Under the pieces are notes generated by a model, which worked only from the letters and a program-made list of their open reading frames with translations, was not told the DNA's origin and searched no databases. From positions 1 through 21,121 of IMG/VR virus record IMGVR_UViG_3300025102_000355: a DNA stretch of 21,121 bases, one strand, 5' to 3'. Shown piece by piece: positions 10,121-18,500 of this stretch. How positions within the stretch are numbered: the first letter of the stretch is position 1; every line of letters begins with the position of its first letter. The DNA is from a virus. Position numbers and translations under genes: made by a program.

Positions 10121-10737
10121 GTGTGCTTGCTTCCAAAGAAAGATGTGATAGAATATCTGCCATGCCCTTCAAAGTAATCAGAGTCTTCTATTGACACTTT
10201 ATTCACACCATGTTCTACCCAACCAGGCATCATGATTAAAGAATTGTTATGACAACCAAAACTGTAATTGTATTTTGGAAAGATCAATTCACCACCATTA
10301 AACACTTTCGGTTCTTTGTGAAAGTATGAAAATGCTAAAAATTGCATGGATTTATCAATGTGTGGTTCATAGTATTCACCATTATGATAATATCTGACTT
10401 TGGTGCAGTCCCAATTAGAATATCTAGCAATAGAGCAGCAATCATGTAGTTCGGAAAATACATCCAAAACAGAACTATCAAACACTTTTCTGGTGACAGT
10501 TAGAATGTTTGATAATTTTCTATGTTCATCTGAATAGATGTCATCTAGTAGCAACGCATGCGAATTAGTTTTATCAACTACTCCACCATAATCCTTCGCT
10601 TCTAGAAATTTTCCAGGTCTAGTATAAAAATCTAGTTCTTGCCAAATTAAATCTAGTTCATCTTTGTTATAAAAATTATGAAAGATTACATGCGGGAATG
10701 GTTCATAAAATACCTCAGCTTCAATATTTTCCATCAT
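10117..10737 (-). CDS. 2-oxoglutarate/Fe(II) oxygenase (prolyl-hydroxylase-like), 206 aa
   Basis: Double-stranded beta-helix oxygenase. Iron ligands HID (H126, D128 in YYEPHIDKSM) and distal H176 (PGWVEHGV); R194 (GRYSITSFF) is the expected 2-oxoglutarate contact. The family hydroxylates protein side chains or small molecules using O2, Fe(II) and 2-oxoglutarate. Length is normal for a single-domain enzyme. The start overlaps the upstream gene by ATGA (10734-10737); a second ATG follows at once. Last gene of an AT-rich five-gene cluster behind a late promoter (12603-12610). Substrate unknown; neighbouring fibre proteins are a plausible target. Confidence 0.82.
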   Translation of the reverse strand: MMENIEAEVFYEPFPHVIFHNFYNKDELDLIWQELDFYTRPGKFLEAKDYGGVVDKTNSHALLLDDIYSDEHRKLSNILTVTRKVFDSSVLDVFSELHDCCSIARYSNWDCTKVRYYHNGEYYEPHIDKSMQFLAFSYFHKEPKVFNGGELIFPKYNYSFGCHNNSLIMMPGWVEHGVNKVSIEDSDYFEGHGRYSITSFFGSKHT

Positions 10738-11207
10738 TCAACCTCTATATCAAATTTTACGTCAACATATAAAAATTCCATGGTTGTGTTAGAATTATTA
10801 GCACCCTGATGTTCTTGTTCCACATTAAAAATTTCTGATCTACCTTCCTTCCAGTAAACTTTCTCACCAGTAGCAGTCCATTCAATATAACCATCTTCAA
10901 CCTTTGTGGGTATCTGAATCCTTTTATATGGTTGACGATGTGGATTGTAGTCTCGATGTGGAGGTGCAATCATATTTGGCGGATAACTTAAAAAGTAAAC
11001 ACCTAGAATGTCTTCATTCTCAATAATATGAATCACTGGTTCAGATAATTCTCTATTTGGATATTGAATTAAATTAACTCCGCCCTTAATGTAACAAATT
11101 TTAAGACCATATCCCATGTATTTTGATGTAATACGCTCATTTCTTAATGGAAAATCAGTATTTTTTGCCCATTTATATAATGAATCTAAATCTTGTTTAG
11201 TGATCAT
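10734..11207 (-). CDS. Aspartyl/asparaginyl beta-hydroxylase-like protein, 157 aa
   Basis: APPHRDYNPH gives H84 and D86 (HxD), followed by KRIQIPTKVEDGYIEW, then EGRSEIFNVEQEHQGANNSN with distal H133 and ending FLYVDV. This order and spacing match the Asp/Asn beta-hydroxylase (PF05118-type) fold, which uses Fe(II) and 2-oxoglutarate. The usual arginine late in the motif is replaced by TTMEF, so cofactor binding may differ. Coupled by ATGA to genes on both sides. Probable protein hydroxylase; substrate unknown. Confidence 0.72.
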   Translation of the reverse strand: MITKQDLDSLYKWAKNTDFPLRNERITSKYMGYGLKICYIKGGVNLIQYPNRELSEPVIHIIENEDILGVYFLSYPPNMIAPPHRDYNPHRQPYKRIQIPTKVEDGYIEWTATGEKVYWKEGRSEIFNVEQEHQGANNSNTTMEFLYVDVKFDIEVE

Positions 11208-11674
11208 ATCTTTGTGAATACTCCCAATAAAGCATCAGCGACTTCAACCTCATAATCTTTATCTTCTAATTTTGCATAATCAAATTTTTTAACTATTTTT
11301 CCATTTATAGTTGCACTACCATCAAAACATATAATCCAACTGTTGCTATCTCCTTTGAAAGATGACGTTATTTTTTTAGCATCCCAATCCTGTGATGGTG
11401 TTAAGGGATTGAATCCATAAACTTCATAAAAATCTTCACCATCTTTATCAGATACAAGAACTCTATCTTTACCCAACACTGATTTACAATTAACAATATC
11501 TCCCCTACTACCATCAATCGATGTTGAATCAAAAGTTGTAATCAGTCTTCCTTTTCCTTTAACTATAATTTGAAATAGAGTTATAGAATTTTCTTTTGAT
11601 TCTGCAAAAACTTCTCTTTTTTTATCTTTTGATCCACAAATGTAAAACTCCTCACATCTCTTAAAGTATTTCAT
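11204..11674 (-). CDS. Unknown beta-rich protein, possibly cupin-like, 156 aa
   Basis: Begins MKYFKRCEEFYICGSKDKKR. The sequence is alternating strands (ITLFQIIVKGKGRLITTF; SWIICFDGSATINGKIVKKF), and SWIICFDGSATING resembles a cupin barrel segment, but no HxH metal motif is seen. It lies between two hydroxylase-type genes with ATGA overlaps on both sides. No firm family; could be an accessory protein of the cluster or a structural protein. Confidence 0.6.
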   Translation of the reverse strand: MKYFKRCEEFYICGSKDKKREVFAESKENSITLFQIIVKGKGRLITTFDSTSIDGSRGDIVNCKSVLGKDRVLVSDKDGEDFYEVYGFNPLTPSQDWDAKKITSSFKGDSNSWIICFDGSATINGKIVKKFDYAKLEDKDYEVEVADALLGVFTKI

Positions 11675-12021
11675 AATTCAATCCTCTTCATTTTAATAGG
11701 ATATTTGGGTCTGGAAAAATACTTGCCCTCTATAACTTTACCTACCAGATCTTCCAAGTTGAATTCATCATCAGAAATAGATTTTGAAATATTAGATGGA
11801 TTTATTGTTCGTTTATTTATTTGTTGCTCAATAATATCCAATCCATGATTTCTGACTAGAGAGTCTGAGAAAAAATCTGAATCAGTCATATCTAAGTAAT
11901 CACAATTTATTGAATATGCTTTGTAATTGTCAATTGGAATGGTTGACTTTTCATCGCAAAATTTTACTTCAATCCTATTTTCATCAGGATAATATTCAAC
12001 TATTTTAAATATTACCTTCAT
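11671..12021 (-). CDS. Conserved-type hypothetical protein, 116 aa
   Basis: Begins MKVIFKIVEYYPDENRIEVK, then FCDEKSTIPIDNYKAYSINC, with DLVGKVIEGK near the C-terminus. I recall a related protein among cyanophage structural genes, but not its role. Overlaps its upstream neighbour by 17 nt and its downstream neighbour by ATGA. No catalytic motif; probably part of the late operon. Confidence 0.7.
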   Translation of the reverse strand: MKVIFKIVEYYPDENRIEVKFCDEKSTIPIDNYKAYSINCDYLDMTDSDFFSDSLVRNHGLDIIEQQINKRTINPSNISKSISDDEFNLEDLVGKVIEGKYFSRPKYPIKMKRIEL

Positions 12022-12583
12022 CTTGTATGACTCCCCATGATGTTGCTATGTATTTTGTTCCTCCTAAAGGAGGATTTCCTCTATGAGTATGTGTAAATGA
12101 AGCAGGAAACATAATAACATCTCCTGCTATTGATTCTTCTCTTCTCTGTTGATATAAAAATTCTGTCTCACCACCTTCAAAGTCATCATTTAAATATAGT
12201 TGAACGACAAATTGTCTTGGTGCTACAGATAAAGCACCATTTTCATAATGCCATGCATGAAATCCTCCACCCGGAGGTATTTTTTTCAGTTTCAGATCAT
12301 GTAAAAGAAATTTTCTGTTTCCCAAAATACTAAAAGTTTCCAGATATTCCTCTAAACAGGGTTTGAATCCTGGAAATATCATTGTGGATAATTTATTTGA
12401 TGCTACAAAGTTATAGTCGTGCGTGACATTTATCGTCTTATGATCTTCTTTATGCAGACTACCTCTATCATAAGTTAAAATGTGATTATTTTCAAAAAAT
12501 TCAATATAATTTATTATCTCCTTACATTCTTCTTTTGAAAAAGCACCACGATACCTTCGTATCAAATCAAACTCAGATGCCAT
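12005..12583 (-). CDS. 2-oxoglutarate/Fe(II) oxygenase-like protein with HxE variant, 192 aa
   Basis: The core reads KKIPPGGGFHAWHYENG, then RQFVVQLYLNDDFEGGETEF, GDVIMFPASFTHTHRGNPP and GTKYIATSWG. These are typical 2OG oxygenase/prolyl-hydroxylase landmarks: first ligand pair at H112-Y-E114 (HxE in place of HxD; H109 is an alternative), distal His at 165 or 167, and K177 for 2-oxoglutarate. The Glu replacement may be tolerated or may alter activity. It starts 20 nt after a late octamer CATAAATA (12603-12610) and is the first gene of the hydroxylase cluster. Confidence 0.8.
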   Translation of the reverse strand: MASEFDLIRRYRGAFSKEECKEIINYIEFFENNHILTYDRGSLHKEDHKTINVTHDYNFVASNKLSTMIFPGFKPCLEEYLETFSILGNRKFLLHDLKLKKIPPGGGFHAWHYENGALSVAPRQFVVQLYLNDDFEGGETEFLYQQRREESIAGDVIMFPASFTHTHRGNPPLGGTKYIATSWGVIQDEGNI

Positions 12584-12602
12584 AATAAAACTTCAGATGT
12601 TT

Positions 12603-12610
12603 TATTTATG
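12603..12610 (-). promoter_or_regulatory. T4-like late promoter octamer (CATAAATA)
   Basis: Seven of eight matches to TATAAATA, 20 nt before the ATG of the 12005-12583 gene. The TAA stop of the Gly-rich protein gene (12606-12608) lies within it. Confidence 0.75.
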
Positions 12611-13631
12611 CCACCCCTGTAGCACTCGTAGATCCCCTAATTGTTCCGTTATTTACTACTGATATTGTGACACCACTTTGTCTTCTTATAGCAGCACCAT
12701 CTCCTCCTCCTGATCCACCGCTACCTGTTTCCTCTCCTGATCCTCCTCCACCATTATTAGCTCCTTCACCATTACTTCCACCACTTCCTCCAGCACCGCC
12801 TCTTGCTTCACCATCATTATCACCACCAGAACCACCTGACCCCGCAGAATTCAATCCACCACTACTACCACTAGCACCACTCTTATCGGATGAACCACCA
12901 GATCCACCACTACCTGCTGGGAAACCGGCACCACCGCCACCGCCACCTCCTGAGGCATTTCTTCTTTTATCAGACTTACCTTTCCCTCCTTCATCGAACT
13001 GATATGCAGCACCGCCACCGCCACCGCCACCAAATCCGGCAGAAATTGTTCCACTGTTGTTAATTACAGTGGTTCCATCAGAAGATTCGTGGTCAATACC
13101 TAATCCACTATTTCCATCTTCTCCGCCTGAACCACTATTACTACCACTATTACCACCTTTACCACCATTACCACCAGCACCACCGATATAACCTTCAGAT
13201 CCAACATCAACCCTTAATAAACAATCAGAACCATATTCTCCAGTTCTTAGTGCAACTACATTTTTTGCTTTACCTTTTTCAGATTTAAATGATTTATTGA
13301 CATTAATAATTACTTTAATTCCAGTTGGAGGGCTTGGATGAGACCTAAAACCTCCAACAACACTTACCTGATTGCTATTATATTTTGTTTTAGCATTTCC
13401 TCTCGCTTCTGTAGAACCAGAATGGCAATCAACGACTACATTCAATCTTCTACCGTAAAAATCACTAAATTTTATCTCACCCGTCTGAGGGATATTACTA
13501 TCTAAAGGAATATTTGAAAGAGATCCATGATTTTCAGATACACGAAAAGCTCCTAAATTACTGTTACTAGGAGTTCCAAACTCACTAGTAATATTGGAAA
13601 AAGTAATTTGACCCGTAGATTGTAGTGTCAT
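12606..13631 (-). CDS. Glycine-rich tail-fibre/adhesin-like protein, 341 aa
   Basis: The N-terminal part (1-140, MTLQSTGQITFSNITSEFGT, then SGxIxFSDFYG at about 50-60) is a beta-rich attachment domain. Residues about 150-315 are glycine-rich (GGAGGNGGKGG; FGGGGGGG; GGSGGSGG), and the end returns to strands (VTISVVNNGTIRGS). Two VxNNxGTI motifs (about 188-198 and 324-332) flank the Gly region. Polyglycine-II bundles form receptor-binding tips in T4-type adhesins such as S16 gp38; the composition here fits that idea. Starts 6 nt after the preceding fibre gene, so co-transcribed. Could instead be a capsid decoration protein. Confidence 0.72.
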   Translation of the reverse strand: MTLQSTGQITFSNITSEFGTPSNSNLGAFRVSENHGSLSNIPLDSNIPQTGEIKFSDFYGRRLNVVVDCHSGSTEARGNAKTKYNSNQVSVVGGFRSHPSPPTGIKVIINVNKSFKSEKGKAKNVVALRTGEYGSDCLLRVDVGSEGYIGGAGGNGGKGGNSGSNSGSGGEDGNSGLGIDHESSDGTTVINNSGTISAGFGGGGGGGAAYQFDEGGKGKSDKRRNASGGGGGGGAGFPAGSGGSGGSSDKSGASGSSGGLNSAGSGGSGGDNDGEARGGAGGSGGSNGEGANNGGGGSGEETGSGGSGGGDGAAIRRQSGVTISVVNNGTIRGSTSATGVA

Positions 13632-13637
13632 ATGTTA

Positions 13638-15491
13638 TTAGAAGCAATCGTTCCAGGATGAACCATTCCAAACTTGAAGTTTGTTGGTGGTTGTGTTGTA
13701 AATCATAGCACCTGCCTCATCAGTATCAAGTGCATTACCAAGAGTATCCTTCAAAGCATTTCTTTGAGTTGTCGTCACTCTAGGTGGAATCATATATGCA
13801 ATAGTTGCCCTTGATGTGCCACCGTCGCCCACAACATCAACTACACTTGACATATCAACAGCACATTTTGGAGATGTAGTTGGACCAACAACTAAACCAT
13901 GTTGTGCCTGAACATCTCCTCTGACATCAAGTTCCATGTCGGGGAGTATCGTATCAGTTTTTACACCAACATTTCCATTTTCGTCAACTTTTAATATATT
14001 CGAAAGAGCTGAACCCAAACTTACTATGTCTGTAGTCGTAATGCCACTTTGAGTATTGATGTTATTAGTGACAACTAAATTAGTAAAAGTTGAAACTCCT
14101 GTTGCCGCATTAACATTACCAGTAAGATTTCCAGTAACGTTTCCAGTAAGATTTGAAGAGAAACTATCAACAGTTAAGTTACCTTCAATATTAACATTAC
14201 CATTACAATAGATATTACTAGTGAATGTGGAAATACCGGAAACACTTAATTTATGTGATGGATTTGTGATTCCTATCCCTAAGTTGCCACCATAGGTAAG
14301 TGACATTAACCTAGAAGTATTTTTTCCTCTGTGCCAGTGGAAATCACCTGTCCCTACACCAGCAGTTCCTGCCTCAAGATAGAAGTTGACATTACCCGTA
14401 TCATAGTTAATAACGTCAAAAGATTTGGATGAACTATATGGGAAAGATCCTAGTGGGTTTCCGAATCTAATCGCTCCAGATGTGGTCTCTGTAGGAGCGC
14501 CGCGGCCAAGTGTGATGATGGAAGAATTATCTGCGCTTCTTAAGTGCACCGAAGATAATCCGGATGCAGTTCTAATCTCCAAGTTGGCATCAGGATTTGC
14601 AGCTCCGAATGCCGCTTTATTTTGTAACGCGGTGAACATTGTGCCACCAGCACCAACATTTAACTCATTCGTTGCGGTAATGATGCCCGCAGTTGGTAAG
14701 TTTAAGGAATTTGCTGTAATTTCTGTAGCACTGATTGTTCCAACCGTAATATTTGGGGTGCCTATCAGACCTCTAGCAGTTGTGGCAATACCAACAACAT
14801 CACCAGTTACATTACCTGTTAGGTTGCCAGAAAAACCGCCACTGAAAGTAGTTGCTGTGATGACACCAAGAGTTGCAGTGATGTTACTACCAACTTTAAG
14901 ATCAGTGAATGTAGAAACACCTGTAGAGTTTATATTTCCTGTGACACTACCGGTAAACTTATCACCTACAAATTGTGTAGCAGTGATAATACCAGTCGCT
15001 TTAATGTGACCAAGAGAACTAATACCAACACCACCAGGAACTGTACCAGTAAGTAATGGATTACCACCAACCTGGAGATTCATCCTAGGATCATTAGTGG
15101 ATACTCCAACAAATCCCGTATTGTAGATACTTGTAAATCCTAAACCAACATCAATATCCACCCACTGAGATGTCGGAATATTTGATAAGTTAGAACCGTC
15201 ACCAAAATAAGTGACAACACCAGACACGGCAGTGGCAATACCCGCAGCATTTACATTCAGGTTTCCTATAGAACCTGAAGTAATTGTGCTAACGCCAGTC
15301 ACTTCCAAGTTCTTGATGATACCACTTGATGCAGTAACAAGACCAACTACTCTTGCGGTCCCTCTAACATCCAAAGACTCAGTTGGTACGGTCGTGCCTA
15401 TACCAACCAAGCCATTAGCGTTTACAACTAAGTTATCATCGTCAACTTGAACACCATTACGAAAATTAAACGATTTTCTATAATTCGCCAT
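13638..15491 (-). CDS. Tail-fibre-like repeat protein, 617 aa
   Basis: Begins MANYRKSFNFRNGVQVDDDN. Repeated short beta motifs run throughout: GLVGIGTTVPTESLDVRG, GNLTGNVNAATGVSTFTNL, YFGDGSNLSNIP and GIGTT-type turns, as in trimeric phage fibres with long beta-structured shafts. The C-terminal TNKLQVWNGSSWNDCF is a typical fibre/structural end. It shares GDGSxL motifs with the 1798-residue fibre, suggesting modular duplication. A late octamer CATAAATA (15511-15518) lies 20 nt before the ATG. No enzyme motif. Confidence 0.78.
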   Translation of the reverse strand: MANYRKSFNFRNGVQVDDDNLVVNANGLVGIGTTVPTESLDVRGTARVVGLVTASSGIIKNLEVTGVSTITSGSIGNLNVNAAGIATAVSGVVTYFGDGSNLSNIPTSQWVDIDVGLGFTSIYNTGFVGVSTNDPRMNLQVGGNPLLTGTVPGGVGISSLGHIKATGIITATQFVGDKFTGSVTGNINSTGVSTFTDLKVGSNITATLGVITATTFSGGFSGNLTGNVTGDVVGIATTARGLIGTPNITVGTISATEITANSLNLPTAGIITATNELNVGAGGTMFTALQNKAAFGAANPDANLEIRTASGLSSVHLRSADNSSIITLGRGAPTETTSGAIRFGNPLGSFPYSSSKSFDVINYDTGNVNFYLEAGTAGVGTGDFHWHRGKNTSRLMSLTYGGNLGIGITNPSHKLSVSGISTFTSNIYCNGNVNIEGNLTVDSFSSNLTGNVTGNLTGNVNAATGVSTFTNLVVTNNINTQSGITTTDIVSLGSALSNILKVDENGNVGVKTDTILPDMELDVRGDVQAQHGLVVGPTTSPKCAVDMSSVVDVVGDGGTSRATIAYMIPPRVTTTQRNALKDTLGNALDTDEAGAMIYNTTTNKLQVWNGSSWNDCF

Positions 15492-15509
15492 CTCTGGATG
15501 CTTTTCTAG

Positions 15510-18500
15510 TTATTTATGGTGGTCATCAACTTTCGCATTAAGTTGTTTAATTGCCTCAATAAGTAGAGGGACAAGTTTTTCATAACGAACTGCCATATAT
15601 CCATCATCTCTAGTTGTATAAAGACCTGGTAAATCAAGACCTGCAACTTCCTGAGCGATAACACCGATGTCAAGTCCTTCCTTATCAGACTTGTCATTCC
15701 ATTCAAATGTATTGCCACTAAGACTCAAGACCTTAGCGATGGCATCTTCAATAGGTTCAACATTATCTTTCAATCTTTGGTCAGAAGTGGAGAACGCGAT
15801 AAGATCACCTGTGAATGTACCAGCACCAGAAACCGAAAGGGCACCAGCAAATGTATGGGTGCCAGTTCCATTAACATCAAGATTATCATTAACAACAAGT
15901 GTTCCACTATTAGAATCAAGAGTTAAGTTTCCGCTGGTGGTAGTAACAGTGCTTCCGTCAATTCTTACATTATCAATATCTGCTCTGCCATTTACATCCA
16001 GTATTCCAGTTACAGTTGCTCCAGTTGTTGTTCCTTCAACTCTTACATCACCATCTGAATCATACAGTATTGTTGTAGTAATACCGGTCAGTGTAGATCC
16101 ATCACCATAGAAGTTTGTGGCAGTAACACTCGTTCCTGCGCCAGTAGCAGTGATGTTACCACCAACATGCAGATTCTTATCAATACCAACACCACCATCT
16201 ACAGTCAGAGCACCAGTTCCAACACTACTAGATTCTGTAGTATCTGTGATATTAAACACTCCTGTAACTTTAACAGAGGCATCAACATCAATATTTTCAT
16301 TAAACTTCGTTTCACCATTAAAGGTAACAGGACCATCAAACTGAGAAAGAACAGTGCCAGAATTGCCACCCTCAACAATTAGTCTCTCCTTAACTATAAC
16401 CTCATCAAACACTACACTGTTTACACTAGCATCTTCACCAGTTACAGTTGGGATAGGAATATCAAAGGTCTTCTCTTTACCAGTGGCAGAGTTAATCTTC
16501 TTGTTACCGATATAGAAGTCACCATCATTATTCATACCAGTGTAAACAACAATACCACAATTCTTCTCTTGTGCCTGTGCTAGAGTTTCCTCTTCTTCGT
16601 TCAGAGATCTTACTTGAACCTGAGGAAGTGCGGTAGAGTAGTTACCTGGACCATAACCAAGATACTCAAATGTATGACCAGATGCTCTCAAATACGTTGG
16701 TCTGTGGAACTCAATTGCCTTGAGATCAATCTTCTTAATGAGTGCTCCACCAGAATGATTCTCCTTAACTGTTCCCATAGCACCACGGATAACAGTCATC
16801 TCATTATTAGCAGAGCCTGAAAGAACATTACTGGTGACTCTCATAATCTCATTATCAACTTGGATATAAGATCCAAGTTCAAATCTAGCAGCAGTGGCAA
16901 CACCGACATTTGTAGTCTTGACTTTAATCGTCGTTTCATTAGTAATGCTAGACTTTAGAATAGCAGTCTCATTACCGAAGAACGACAAACCTCTAGATCC
17001 TAAGTTCTCACCATTCTTATCAGATGTCAGATCATTAGCGGATAAACCATGCTTCAGCAGGAACTTAGGTCCATGGATTGTAACACCAACACCAACGTTT
17101 GCTGTGACTGTGGTTGTGGTAACACCAGTAACATCATAGTGTCCAAGATCAGCATCACTGTTGTTTTTAACGGTCAACCTGTTACCAACCACGAAACCGT
17201 GTGGTTCAGTTGTTGTAAATGTGGTAATACCAGAAGTAATTGTAGTGGTAGCAGTAGAAACTGTGATCTCAGGAGCGATATTGATAAGATATTGTCCCTG
17301 GATTGGTCTCGCATCAGTGTTACTGATAGCAATCGCAACTTGATTCTTACCAGGAACACCAGTAATTCTAAAGTGTCCACTGGTGTGGGTGCCAATACCA
17401 GTCAGTTGAATTGTATTGCCATTAACAGTAGAAATACCGGAAGTAGAAATAGTGACACCTGCACCAGTTCCACCACCAACTCTAGAAGTATCAAAGTCTA
17501 ACTCTTCGTTGTTTGTATATCCAGAACCACCAGAGGTGATGTCAACATTAGATACTTTACCACCAGCGACAACAACTCTTGCTGTGGCACCATCCCATGT
17601 TGTTGTGCCGTTGTTGAACAGTTTAACATTATGGTAAGTGCCATTAACGTAACCAGAACCACCAGTCAGAGCACTGTAAGTTACAATACCGTTAAAGTTG
17701 TGGTTTTCATGGAAGGTAATCGTGGCAACACCAACTGTATTTGATGTGAATGATGTGGTGACACCAGAAATAGTAAGACCAATACCAAGTGTAGGAAGAA
17801 GATTGTCAATACTTTCTCTAGTAATACTCTTCTTCAAGTCACTTGTAGTTACATCACCTACTGGTGATCTCATCGCAAAGGATGCAGCAGACTCTGGATT
17901 ATCATTCACATTATCCTTATCCTGCTGTGGATAAAGATCATCAACCTTTTGACTGTAATAGTGAGTGGTATATTCTGCTGGAATATCATTGTTTGCGTTC
18001 AGAACATAGAGATGATAGATACCATCACTTACATTTTCAACATATGGTGTGATAACTTCATTTCTATAAATGTAGAAGTTGCCCTTCCAGTCAGTTCTCT
18101 CAAATCTAGGTAGAGCAATTGTTCTAGTGCTTGTATTGTTGGTAAAACTACCACCATTATGAGTGATGTCATCAACATCAGTTGTGGAGTGAGTAAATGT
18201 CTTATCATCAGGAATAGACAAAACAGTGAATACACCATTATATCCTTTGTTCTCTGTACCAGCAGTATTTCCTGTACTGGTTACATTCTTAATTGTAATC
18301 TTCTCACCAACTTTAATGTTGTGTGGAATCTCAGAGATGACAGTTACTGTAGAACTTGAAGTAGAACAAGTGCTAATAAATCTTGGATTTCTATTAAAGT
18401 CTGGATCAGAAGTTGTGATGCCCGTAGCGGTAAAATCTGCATTAGATCTCAGTGATGTAGTGCTAGATTCCTGGATAACAAATCCTTCCTCTGGTTCCTT

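Noticed and set aside
12667-13002. Plus-strand 111-aa proline-rich reading frame
   Set aside because: It is the complement of the glycine-rich gene; GGN/GGA glycine codons read backward as proline, and no plus-strand gene or ribosome site supports it.
14425-15009. Plus-strand 194-aa reading frame inside the fibre gene
   Set aside because: Antisense to a clear fibre protein, composition dominated by Val/Pro shadow residues, and all other genes are on the minus strand.
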